Assembly: GCA_045600105.1 (NCBI GenBank) | Contig: JAZRXG010000028.1 | Location: 1 to 64,000 of the forward strand | Length of the DNA stretch: 64,000 nucleotides | Source of the DNA: UBA1206 sp045600105 | GTDB taxonomy: Bacteria; Bacillota; Clostridia; Oscillospirales; CAG-382 | Reading direction: 5' to 3' | Shown here: positions 43,776 through 50,997 of the stretch, in pieces | How the letters are laid out: every line of letters starts with the position of its first letter | How positions within the stretch are numbered: the stretch's first letter is position 1 | Translations under genes and position numbers: made by a program | The notes under the pieces: generated by a model | Databases searched by the model: none | What the model was told of the DNA's origin: nothing | Seen by the model: only the letters and a program-made list of their open reading frames with translations

Positions 43776-43802
43776 AAAAAAGCACCCGTCGGGTGCTTTT
43801 TT
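43776..43802. terminator. Strong bidirectional terminator
   Basis: Perfect 12-bp stem AAAAAAGCACCC/GGGTGCTTTTTT around GTC. It ends the vWA-tubulin-channel cluster on the plus strand and the tRNA-Ala transcript on the minus strand. Confidence 0.92.
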
Positions 43803-43805
43803 ACA

Positions 43806-43881
43806 TGGTGGAGACGGAGGGGCTCGAACCCTTGACCTATGCGTTGCAAACGCATCGCTCTCCCAACTGAGCTACGCCCCC
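43806..43881 (-). tRNA. tRNA-Ala (anticodon UGC)
   Basis: 76 nt including an encoded CCA end. Minus-strand reading begins GGGGGCGTAGCTCAGTTGG; anticodon stem ATGCG/CGCAT encloses TTTGCAA with anticodon TGC; the T arm contains GGTTCGAGCC. The acceptor stem closes with two G-U pairs. It has its own promoter and the shared terminator downstream, and is a single tRNA gene, not part of an rRNA operon here. Confidence 0.95.
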
Positions 43882-43896
43882 ATTGCCAACGGGTGC

Positions 43897-43925
43897 AGTA
43901 TATCATTTTCGAACGGATATGTCAA
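43897..43925 (-). promoter_or_regulatory. Promoter of tRNA-Ala
   Basis: Minus-strand perfect TTGACA (43925-43920), 17-nt spacer, TATACT (43902-43897). The -10 lies 16 nt before the mature 5' end. Confidence 0.85.
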
Positions 43926-43948
43926 GCATTTTTTACGCAAAAATCGGA

Positions 43949-43977
43949 TTGACTTGACGAATATATGATGATATAAT
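43949..43977 (+). promoter_or_regulatory. Promoter of the M42 peptidase / dockerin genes
   Basis: TTGACT (43949-43954), 17-nt spacer, perfect TATAAT (43972-43977) with extended TGA. Divergent from the tRNA promoter. Confidence 0.8.
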
Positions 43978-44013
43978 GTTTTAATGAACAAAAAAGCAAA
44001 GGAAAGATGATAT

Positions 44014-45048
44014 ATGGACAGAAAATACGCACTTTACGCCGTTGAAAAAACAAAAGAGCTGCTTGAAATCGACAGCCCGTCGGGATATACCGCGAAAGCG
44101 GCGGAATGGGTAAAAGAGCAGTTCGCCCTTCTCGGCTGCGAAGCCGGATACACGCGCAAGGGCGGCGTGCTTGCCGTCATCGGCGGAAAAGACGAGTCTG
44201 ACGCGCTGCTTCTCGAATCCCACGTCGACACCCTCGGCGCAATGGTAGCCGAGGTCAAATCCAACGGCAGACTCCGCGTCACTCCGCTCGGCGGGATGAG
44301 AGCCGAAAACGGGGAAGCCGAAAACGTCAGAGTGCACACCCGCGACGGCAGGGTATACGAGGGCACGTTCCAGATAAACAACGCATCCGTCCACGTCAAC
44401 GACGATTACGCGTCCACCGAAAGGACGTTCAGATCCACCGAGGTGGTGCTCGACGAGGACGTTAAAAGCGCGTCAGATACCCGTGCCCTCGGCATCGAGG
44501 TCGGAGACTTCGTCTGCTTCGAGCCGCGTACCCGCGTCACGTCGTCCGGATACATAAAGAGCCGCTTCCTCGACGACAAGCTTTCCGTCGGCATACTGCT
44601 TGCCTACGCAAAATATCTGCGCGACAACGGCATTGAGCCCGAAAGAAAAGTCTACGCTCACGTCACGGTTTACGAGGAAGTCGGTCACGGCGGTTCGTCT
44701 CCCGTACCCGATGGAGTCACCGAGGCGATAAGCGTCGATATGGGCTGCGTCGGCGACGGACTCAACTGCACCGAAAAGCAGGTATCCATCTGCGTCAAGG
44801 ACTCGGGCGGCCCGTACAGCTACGAGGTCGTCGGAAAGCTCATCGACGCCGCCGAAAAAGAGGGCGCGTCATACGCGCTCGACGTTTATCCGCATTACGG
44901 CTCCGACGTCGAAGCCACGCTCAAGGCGGGCAGCGATATCCGTCACGGGCTCATCGGCTCGGGCGTATACGCCAGCCACGGCTACGAGAGAAGCCATATC
45001 GACGGCGTGCTCAACACGCTGAAGGTGCTGAAAGGATACATAGGCTGA
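44014..45048 (+). CDS. M42 family metallo-aminopeptidase
   Basis: 344 residues, usual for the M42 (glutamyl/deblocking aminopeptidase-like) family. The bimetal site is seen as ESHVDTLG (His70), FLDDKLSVG, the catalytic pair VYEEVGHGG, SVDMGC, and the final metal histidine in SHGYERSHI. Cytosolic and probably oligomeric, as family members are. AGGAAAG precedes the ATG. Its TGA overlaps the ATG of the next, secreted dockerin protein (TGATG), so the two are translationally coupled, which is odd for a peptide-recycling enzyme and a surface protein. Confidence 0.9.
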   Translation: MDRKYALYAVEKTKELLEIDSPSGYTAKAAEWVKEQFALLGCEAGYTRKGGVLAVIGGKDESDALLLESHVDTLGAMVAEVKSNGRLRVTPLGGMRAENGEAENVRVHTRDGRVYEGTFQINNASVHVNDDYASTERTFRSTEVVLDEDVKSASDTRALGIEVGDFVCFEPRTRVTSSGYIKSRFLDDKLSVGILLAYAKYLRDNGIEPERKVYAHVTVYEEVGHGGSSPVPDGVTEAISVDMGCVGDGLNCTEKQVSICVKDSGGPYSYEVVGKLIDAAEKEGASYALDVYPHYGSDVEATLKAGSDIRHGLIGSGVYASHGYERSHIDGVLNTLKVLKGYIG

Positions 45049-45704
45049 TGCGAAAACTCATTTACAATGTTTTGATTTTACTGCTTCTGCTTACGTTCCT
45101 GCTTCCGTGCGTTCCCGTTTCGGCGTCGGACGAGGGCATGACCGTTGACGTACAGACGCAGTTCGACAAAGAAAAACGCGCTCTCACGTTAGTTTTCTCG
45201 TTCGGGAACGTCGACGGGCTTTACGCCTGCGGTATATGGTTCGAGAAAGACGAAAACTTCGTTTTTTCGGACGGCAGATACCTCGTCGGCAAGCCGGAGC
45301 TGTTTGCCGCCGACGCCGAGGACGGCTATGCCGCCGCGTATACGGAATGTGTTCCCGCCGACGGGGGCGTCGCGTCGCTGACGTTTTCCGTTCCCAAAGG
45401 TACGGCGATCGGCGAATATTCGATTGACTTTTTCTGCTCCGTCGAGGACGGCGGACGTATCGTGAACAAGCAAAACGTGACCGTGACGTTCGACGTTCCC
45501 GACTACGCGCGCGGTGACGTTGACGAAAACGGCAAAGTCAATTCCGCCGACGCGATATATCTTCTCCGCCATACGATGAGAGCGTCAAAATACCCGATAA
45601 ATCAGAGCGGTGACGTGAACGGCGACGCAAAGATCAACTCGTCCGACGCGATCTATCTGCTCCGCTACACGATGAGACCGTCAAAGTATCCGCTTTTCGG
45701 CTGA
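45048..45704 (+). CDS. Secreted cohesin-like plus type I dockerin protein
   Basis: 218 residues: signal peptide about 1-26, a single beta-rich domain about 30-150 with the cohesin-like element VDGLYACGIWFEKDENFVF, and a C-terminal dockerin (about 155-218) made of two Ca-binding F-hand repeats, GDVDENGKVNSADAIYLLR and GDVNGDAKINSSDAIYLLR. The final YPLF(G) is shared with the two other dockerin proteins in this region. Such cohesin-dockerin proteins can act as adaptors in cellulosome-like assemblies; whether this beta domain really binds dockerins is not proven by sequence. Confidence 0.78.
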   Translation: MRKLIYNVLILLLLLTFLLPCVPVSASDEGMTVDVQTQFDKEKRALTLVFSFGNVDGLYACGIWFEKDENFVFSDGRYLVGKPELFAADAEDGYAAAYTECVPADGGVASLTFSVPKGTAIGEYSIDFFCSVEDGGRIVNKQNVTVTFDVPDYARGDVDENGKVNSADAIYLLRHTMRASKYPINQSGDVNGDAKINSSDAIYLLRYTMRPSKYPLFG

Positions 45705-45743
45705 AATAAAACACACCCCTGATATACGAAAAGGAGAAAAAAC

Positions 45744-47408
45744 ATGAAAAAAAGAATTTTTTCTTTGATTCTCGCGTTCATAGTTTTTGCGTCGCTTTTC
45801 AGTTTTTCCGCGGCAGAAGCCGCCGAACCGAACTATACGCCGTCAAAAGCGTATAAATCGAGCGTTTATTATCAGAATCTGCTCGGCGTAAAGCTTACGG
45901 GCGACCAGGGCGTCGACCTTGTGGCGGTCGCCAGATCGCAGCTCGGTTATCACGAGGGCAACAGCGAGTCCGAGCTTGACGGAAGCAACAAAAGCGGCAG
46001 CAAGAGCTTCTCCGAATACGGCTATTGGTTCGGCGTCAAGGTAAAGGGGCAAAGCTACGGTCACTTTTACGACTGGTGCGCCATGTTCATTTCGTGGTGC
46101 GCGAGACAGGCGGGCATCAGCACGTCGGTCATCAGCAACGCCGCTTACGCCAAGGCGTCAAACAGCGTCTACGATTTCGCAAACCTCACCGTCCATCACG
46201 GGGACGGCTATGTTCCCGTCGCGGGCGACCTCATATTCTTCTGCTGGAGCGGCAGCGATTCGTCGTGGGACCACGTCGGGATAGTTGAAAAAACCGTCGG
46301 AAGCACCGTTTATACGATAGAGGGAAACGCGGATAACGCGGTCGTCAGAAGAACGTATTCGCTTACCGACAAACGTATACGCGCCATCGGCAGACCCGCG
46401 TATAAGAATACGGGGAACGTGAGCACCAAGGTATATTCGGATGCCGAAATAGCCTCAAAGATCGACACGCTTTATTCCGCGCTCCGCGGCAAACGCTTCA
46501 CGACCGACCTTGCCGACTGCGGCAACAGCGTCTGCGATAAGTGCAGGCTTTCGGAAGTCATCAAGGCGCAGTGGTTCAAGGATCTGTTCGGCACGACGAC
46601 CATAAGCCAGTATCCTCCTCACGAATCACGGTTCAACTCGGACGGCTGGTCGTGCTATGCGTTCGCCGAGTTCGCGTCGTGGTACATCTACGCGGAAAAC
46701 AGCGGCTCGACCGTGGTGCTCGAGCCCGTCGGAACGTACGCCTTCAACTACACGAATATGAAAAAGTACGCGCACGCGGGCGACAACCTCAGATGGGACA
46801 CCACCGCCTATAAATCGGCGCTGAACCATTCGGCGATAGTCGTTTCGGTGGAAAGCGACGGCGTGACCGTGCTTGACTCGAACTGGGAATACGGCACTTA
46901 CGGACATAACTATATCCGAAAGCACAAGATATATTTCAACGACGAGGACGTCGGGAACTCTCCGGTGCACATTTCCACTTATCCGTACGGCGATACCTGC
47001 AATTGTGTTGAAAAATACGCGGGCGTTTATACCACCGACAACGTGGTGACGTCGCTCACGATAAGATCGGGTCACGGCACGTCCTTCTCGGTGCTCGGCA
47101 GTATCCCTCCGGACGCGATATTCGTCGTCACAAAATCGAACGGAACGTGGGCGCACGTCGAGTATAACGGTATCTCCGGTTACGCTTCGATGAGCTATAT
47201 GAAACGCAGCACGATACGCGGCGACGTCAATAACAATATAAAGGTGAGCTCCGCCGACGCCATCTATCTGCTCCGCAGCACCATGCGCCCGTCGGCGTAC
47301 CCGATAACGCAGAGCGGAGACATGGACGGCGACGGCAGGATGACTTCCGCCGACGCGGTCTATCTCCTCCGCCATATCATGCGACCGGACAGATACCCGC
47401 TTTTCTGA
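45744..47408 (+). CDS. Secreted CHAP amidohydrolase with second papain-like domain, SH3 and dockerin
   Basis: 554 residues. Signal peptide 1-26; CHAP domain about 50-215 with FYDWCAMFISW (Cys112) and SWDHVGIV (His177); a second cysteine-protease-like domain about 230-400 with GWSCYAFAEF (Cys304), ALNHSAIVV (His362) and LDSNWEYG (Asn380); an SH3-like wall-binding domain about 420-490; and a type I dockerin about 493-554. It probably cleaves cell-wall peptides or bridges. A dockerin on a wall hydrolase suggests it is docked to a surface scaffold. It follows the cohesin-like gene by 39 nt behind GGAG. Confidence 0.87.
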   Translation: MKKRIFSLILAFIVFASLFSFSAAEAAEPNYTPSKAYKSSVYYQNLLGVKLTGDQGVDLVAVARSQLGYHEGNSESELDGSNKSGSKSFSEYGYWFGVKVKGQSYGHFYDWCAMFISWCARQAGISTSVISNAAYAKASNSVYDFANLTVHHGDGYVPVAGDLIFFCWSGSDSSWDHVGIVEKTVGSTVYTIEGNADNAVVRRTYSLTDKRIRAIGRPAYKNTGNVSTKVYSDAEIASKIDTLYSALRGKRFTTDLADCGNSVCDKCRLSEVIKAQWFKDLFGTTTISQYPPHESRFNSDGWSCYAFAEFASWYIYAENSGSTVVLEPVGTYAFNYTNMKKYAHAGDNLRWDTTAYKSALNHSAIVVSVESDGVTVLDSNWEYGTYGHNYIRKHKIYFNDEDVGNSPVHISTYPYGDTCNCVEKYAGVYTTDNVVTSLTIRSGHGTSFSVLGSIPPDAIFVVTKSNGTWAHVEYNGISGYASMSYMKRSTIRGDVNNNIKVSSADAIYLLRSTMRPSAYPITQSGDMDGDGRMTSADAVYLLRHIMRPDRYPLF

Positions 47409-47487
47409 AAAACCGACGGTTTTTCAGGCTATTAACTATAAACCGATGAAAAGATTTCCGCACGATCCCGCGCGGAAATCTTTTTTT
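47406..47487 (+). terminator. Double hairpin terminator after the CHAP/dockerin gene
   Basis: The first stem (TGAAAAACCG/CGGTTTTTCA) includes the stop codon; the second (AAGATTTCCGC/GCGGAAATCTT) ends in T7. This block is repeated almost exactly after the 941-residue gene at 50797. Confidence 0.8.
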
Positions 47488-47542
47488 GATATGCAACAAT
47501 AAAAGAGCCGCGGCAAAATTCGAGAACGCCGCAGGCCCGGTT

Positions 47543-47812
47543 TTATATATATTTGTTGAGTACCGCCTTTATTTCGGCAAGCAGCTCGATATCCTTTTGC
47601 GGAACGCGTTCGCTTTCGTCAAGCCCGAGCAGATACGACGGACTGAGATCGAGTATCTGACATATACGTTTGAACTGGTCGAGACTTGGTTCCTGCAAAC
47701 CGCGTTCGATTTTGGAATAGTTCGATTGGTTCATCGGTATCAGATTCGCGACTTCGCTTTGAGTGAGATCGAGGTCTTCGCGTGCGTTCCTGATTTTATC
47801 TCCTATTTTCAC
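47543..47812 (-). CDS. Small XRE-family transcriptional regulator
   Basis: 89 residues, mostly one helix-turn-helix domain: TQSEVANLIPMNQSNYSKIE is the typical turn and recognition helix region. It starts with GTG at 47812 behind GGAGGGG; nearby ATGs are out of frame. Divergent from the large CHAP/dockerin gene, with inverted repeats in the gap, so it may control that gene and itself. Stand-alone regulators of this size often bind as dimers. Confidence 0.88.
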   Translation of the reverse strand: MKIGDKIRNAREDLDLTQSEVANLIPMNQSNYSKIERGLQEPSLDQFKRICQILDLSPSYLLGLDESERVPQKDIELLAEIKAVLNKYI

Positions 47813-47839
47813 ATCATCCCCTCCGTATTATTTATAGCA

Positions 47840-47876
47840 TTTTTAACATTTATATGTTGACAAATAGTTAAAAATA
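47840..47876. promoter_or_regulatory. Inverted repeats in the XRE-CHAP divergent region
   Basis: TTTTAAC...GTTAAAA (about 47841-47874) encloses a smaller AACAT-4 nt-ATGTT. They overlap the -35 of the rightward promoter, a suitable place for repression by the XRE protein. Confidence 0.4.
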
Positions 47877-47885
47877 CTGTAATAT
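47857..47885 (+). promoter_or_regulatory. Probable promoter of the 941-residue CHAP/dockerin gene
   Basis: Perfect TTGACA (47857-47862), 17-nt spacer, weak TAATAT (47880-47885). Confidence 0.55.
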
Positions 47886-47971
47886 TAAACCGTAATAGTG
47901 TAAAAATACCAATTTATGTGCTGACGTTATTGTAAAATGCGCTATTTCAAAATAAATGGAGGGAAACTCAA

Positions 47972-50797
47972 ATGAAAAAAGGATTTTTCAAAAAATCGAT
48001 CGGCTTTTTTCTTGCGGTAATAATGGTATTTTCGGTAATACCGTTCACCGGAATGAAAGCCGATGCGGCGACAACCAATAACATTATTACGAGCGTGGAT
48101 GCTGTCAATTGGTGCAGAGGAAAGTTGGGTTATGGACTCGACTGGGATGGGGTAAATGGATGCCAATGCGTCGATTTTGTGGCGTATTATCTGAATTACC
48201 TCGGAAACACCGGGCTTATCGGAGGAAATGCCTGCGATTATGCGTATAAAACCGTACCGGAAGGCTGGAGTAAAATCGCGTATTATGACGGATTTGTTCC
48301 CATGCCGGGCGATATCGCTGTATGGACGTACTCAAGCGGCAAATATGCCGCGTACGGTCATGTTGCGGTCGTTGTTTCCGCCGATGCCAATCAGATGACC
48401 GTTATTCATCAGAACTGGAGCGGACAGTATGTAACCGAAAACAGCATAAGATATTCACACGGTAACTTTTACGGAGTTTTGAGGCCGTGGTTCAATGCAC
48501 ACGTTCATACATACACGTCAACGCTGACGGTCAAGCCGACAAGCACCACCAACGGCATCAGAACGTATGGATGTTACTGCGGCGATTCCTATACGGAAAC
48601 CGTTACCATTGACGATTATACGAGCGAGAATGCCGTCAACTGGTGCAAGGAACAACTGGGATATGAACGCGAATGGGATGGCGTATATGAATTCCAATGC
48701 GTCGATTTTTTGGCATATTATCTGTATTACCTCGGAAACACCGAGCTTATCGGAGGAAATGCCTGCGATTACGCGTATAAAACCGTACCGAAAGGCTGGA
48801 GTAAAATCGCGTATTATGACGGATTTGTTCCCATGCCGGGCGATATCGCTGTATGGACGTACTCAAGCGGCGAATATGCCGCGTACGGTCATGTTGCGGT
48901 CGTTGTTTCCGCCGACGCCAATCAGATGACCGTTATTCATCAGAACTGGAGCGGACAGTATGTAACCGAAAACAGCATAAGATATTCATACGGTAACTTT
49001 TACGGAGTTTTGAGACCTGATTTCAATGTCCATGTTCATACATATAAGCCGACGGTGACAGTTAATGCCACATGTACTGCCGACGGTATAAGAACTTATA
49101 TTTGTGAATGCGGTGATTCGTATACGGAAAGCATTCCCGCGTTGGGACATGATTATCACGCTTCGTGCGCCGAAAAGCCGAACTGCGAACACGGGATAAT
49201 CGTAAAATACACATGCGCCGTATGCGGAAACGAATATACGAAAAACGAGGGCACGACAAACGTATGGCTGACCGAGCCTATCGAAGGCATCACACCGAGC
49301 AAAACAAAAACGCAGTACAGAAAATCGGTAAAAGAAACGAAAACTTCTTCCGAACCGACAATGTCCGGATATGAAGTCGAAAGCAGCAAATGGGTTAAGG
49401 AAGGAACCGGTTCGGTAACATACGTATCGTCTTTCCCGTCCGGATTCGACACTTCATCCGACGCTTATAAGCTGTATAACAAATCCGCTCCCACAGCATC
49501 AGAAACTTCTTTGAAAAAACGCGTTTTGGGAACGACTACGACCGAAGGATATCTTTATTGGCATTGGATCTGCGACGCGCATATCAACGCAGGAAAGAGC
49601 TATTCCAACAGATATTACGGAAACAGCAAGGAAGACTATTTGTCTTCGTACGGTCAATATCCCACGCACTTTGAATATAATGTTACCACTACGCCGATGA
49701 CGTATTGGGGAACCGGCTACGGGTTCAAAGATACCACGGTCGATCTTCCTCAGGATTCAAAGAATTATAATTATTATGTGTACTGGTGGCTTGGAAACGG
49801 CAACGAAAACGTCAACGCAAATATCGAAATAAAAAAGACCGAATACACCGACTATGTAAAACAGTTTACTTATGCGAAATGGTCTGATTGGTCTGATTGG
49901 CAGGATACTTCGATAGCGGCAGGCAGCAATGTAAAAGTGGAAACACGCACTTTATACCGTTATGATCTTGAAGCCTCTCATGTTCCGGTGGTTGATCCCG
50001 CGGTCAAAGCTACTTGTGAAAAGAGCGGATTAACCGAAGGCTCGCATTGCTCTGTCTGCGGAACTGTCATAAAAGCGCAGACGGTCGTTCCGGCAAAAGG
50101 TCACTCGTGGAACAGCGGCGTCGTTACCAAAGCGGCAACGACTTCCGCTACGGGCGTAAAGACTTACACCTGCACTGTATGCGGAAAAACCAAGACCGAG
50201 ACCATCCCCAAGCTCCCTCAAACCGGTGACACCTTGAATGTCGGTATTGACACCGCTTCGGCACAGAGCGGAAAAGAATTCACCGTTAAATTCGATTACG
50301 AAGGAGTCGACGGACTTTACAGCTTCGGCATTTGGTTCACCTTCGACAAAAACGTGTTTGAATTCGTCGGCGGCAAATGCCTGAGCCCCGATTACGGTGT
50401 GTTTGACGCAAGTGAAGACGACGGACTTATCGCCGCGTTCGATACTCCCGCGGCTCTCGGAAAAGTCGCGGAGGCTACGTTCAGAGTAAAGGACGGCGTT
50501 AAAGACGGAGATTACACCATCGCATACGAATTTACCGCCGAAGACTCTGCCCGCAATAAGCACGAATACGCTGCCGACGGCAAGGTGACCGTTGCGTCTT
50601 ATATCCGCGGCGACGTCGACGGCAGCGGTGCGGTGAACTCGGCAGACGCGTTATATCTGCTCCGTAACACGATGAGAGCAAGCAAGTATCCCATCAATCA
50701 GAGCGGTGATATGAACGGCGACGGCAGCGCCAACTCGGCGGACGCGCTTTACCTCCTCCGTCACACCATGAGACCGTCCAAATATCCGCTTTTCTGA
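47972..50797 (+). CDS. Large secreted protein with duplicated CHAP domain, cohesin-like domain and dockerin
   Basis: 941 residues. Signal peptide 1-33; two CHAP copies with Cys66/His130 and Cys243/His307, repeated with a 177-codon period and nearly identical in DNA; Cys-pair modules of CECGDSYTE type after each copy and again at about 390-420 and 685-745; a central domain about 420-670 of no recognised family, rich in Tyr and Trp; a cohesin-like beta domain about 752-875; and a type I dockerin about 880-941 ending PSKYPLF. The first ~670 codons are richer in A/T than the C-terminal part, suggesting a chimaera. Likely a wall hydrolase attached to a surface scaffold. Confidence 0.85.
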   Translation: MKKGFFKKSIGFFLAVIMVFSVIPFTGMKADAATTNNIITSVDAVNWCRGKLGYGLDWDGVNGCQCVDFVAYYLNYLGNTGLIGGNACDYAYKTVPEGWSKIAYYDGFVPMPGDIAVWTYSSGKYAAYGHVAVVVSADANQMTVIHQNWSGQYVTENSIRYSHGNFYGVLRPWFNAHVHTYTSTLTVKPTSTTNGIRTYGCYCGDSYTETVTIDDYTSENAVNWCKEQLGYEREWDGVYEFQCVDFLAYYLYYLGNTELIGGNACDYAYKTVPKGWSKIAYYDGFVPMPGDIAVWTYSSGEYAAYGHVAVVVSADANQMTVIHQNWSGQYVTENSIRYSYGNFYGVLRPDFNVHVHTYKPTVTVNATCTADGIRTYICECGDSYTESIPALGHDYHASCAEKPNCEHGIIVKYTCAVCGNEYTKNEGTTNVWLTEPIEGITPSKTKTQYRKSVKETKTSSEPTMSGYEVESSKWVKEGTGSVTYVSSFPSGFDTSSDAYKLYNKSAPTASETSLKKRVLGTTTTEGYLYWHWICDAHINAGKSYSNRYYGNSKEDYLSSYGQYPTHFEYNVTTTPMTYWGTGYGFKDTTVDLPQDSKNYNYYVYWWLGNGNENVNANIEIKKTEYTDYVKQFTYAKWSDWSDWQDTSIAAGSNVKVETRTLYRYDLEASHVPVVDPAVKATCEKSGLTEGSHCSVCGTVIKAQTVVPAKGHSWNSGVVTKAATTSATGVKTYTCTVCGKTKTETIPKLPQTGDTLNVGIDTASAQSGKEFTVKFDYEGVDGLYSFGIWFTFDKNVFEFVGGKCLSPDYGVFDASEDDGLIAAFDTPAALGKVAEATFRVKDGVKDGDYTIAYEFTAEDSARNKHEYAADGKVTVASYIRGDVDGSGAVNSADALYLLRNTMRASKYPINQSGDMNGDGSANSADALYLLRHTMRPSKYPLF
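48090..49034 (+). repeat. 531-bp in-frame tandem duplication (CHAP domain)
   Basis: Two copies offset by 531 bp (for example, at 48221 and 48752). Long stretches are identical and differences are few, so the duplication is recent. Confidence 0.85.
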
Positions 50798-50872
50798 AAA
50801 ACCGACGGTTTTTCAGGCTATTAACTATAAACCAATGAAAAGATTTCCGCACGATTCCGCGCGGAAATCTTC
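50795..50872 (+). terminator. Double hairpin terminator after the 941-residue gene
   Basis: Same two stems as at 47406-47487, offset by 3389 bp, with only two differences over about 84 bp that include the end of the reading frame. Confidence 0.75.
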
Positions 50873-50912
50873 CTCGATCTGACATTTTCAATTTTCAATT
50901 TGAAATTATTTT

Positions 50913-50940
50913 CGGGTCGTCGAGGACGCCGTCCCCTACA
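50913..50940. repeat. 28-bp palindromic motif, inverted copy of 27635-27662
   Basis: Reverse complement matches the 27635 copy with three differences. Core GGGGACGGCGTCC is self-complementary in part (GGACGGCGTCC). Both copies lie next to terminator hairpins. Confidence 0.6.
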
Positions 50941-50942
50941 AA

Positions 50943-50976
50943 AAAGGACTTCCGTTTTTTCGAACGGAAGTCCTTT
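50943..50976 (-). terminator. Terminator of the antiporter gene
   Basis: Stem AAGGACTTCCGTT/AACGGAAGTCCTT; on the minus strand it is followed by T6. Confidence 0.75.
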
Positions 50977-50997
50977 CCTATTTTGCTTACTTAATGC

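Noticed and set aside
50215..50232. LPQTG sortase motif in the 941-residue protein
   Set aside because: It is internal (about residue 750), with no hydrophobic span and basic tail after it, and is followed by cohesin-like and dockerin domains. A linker sequence is more likely.
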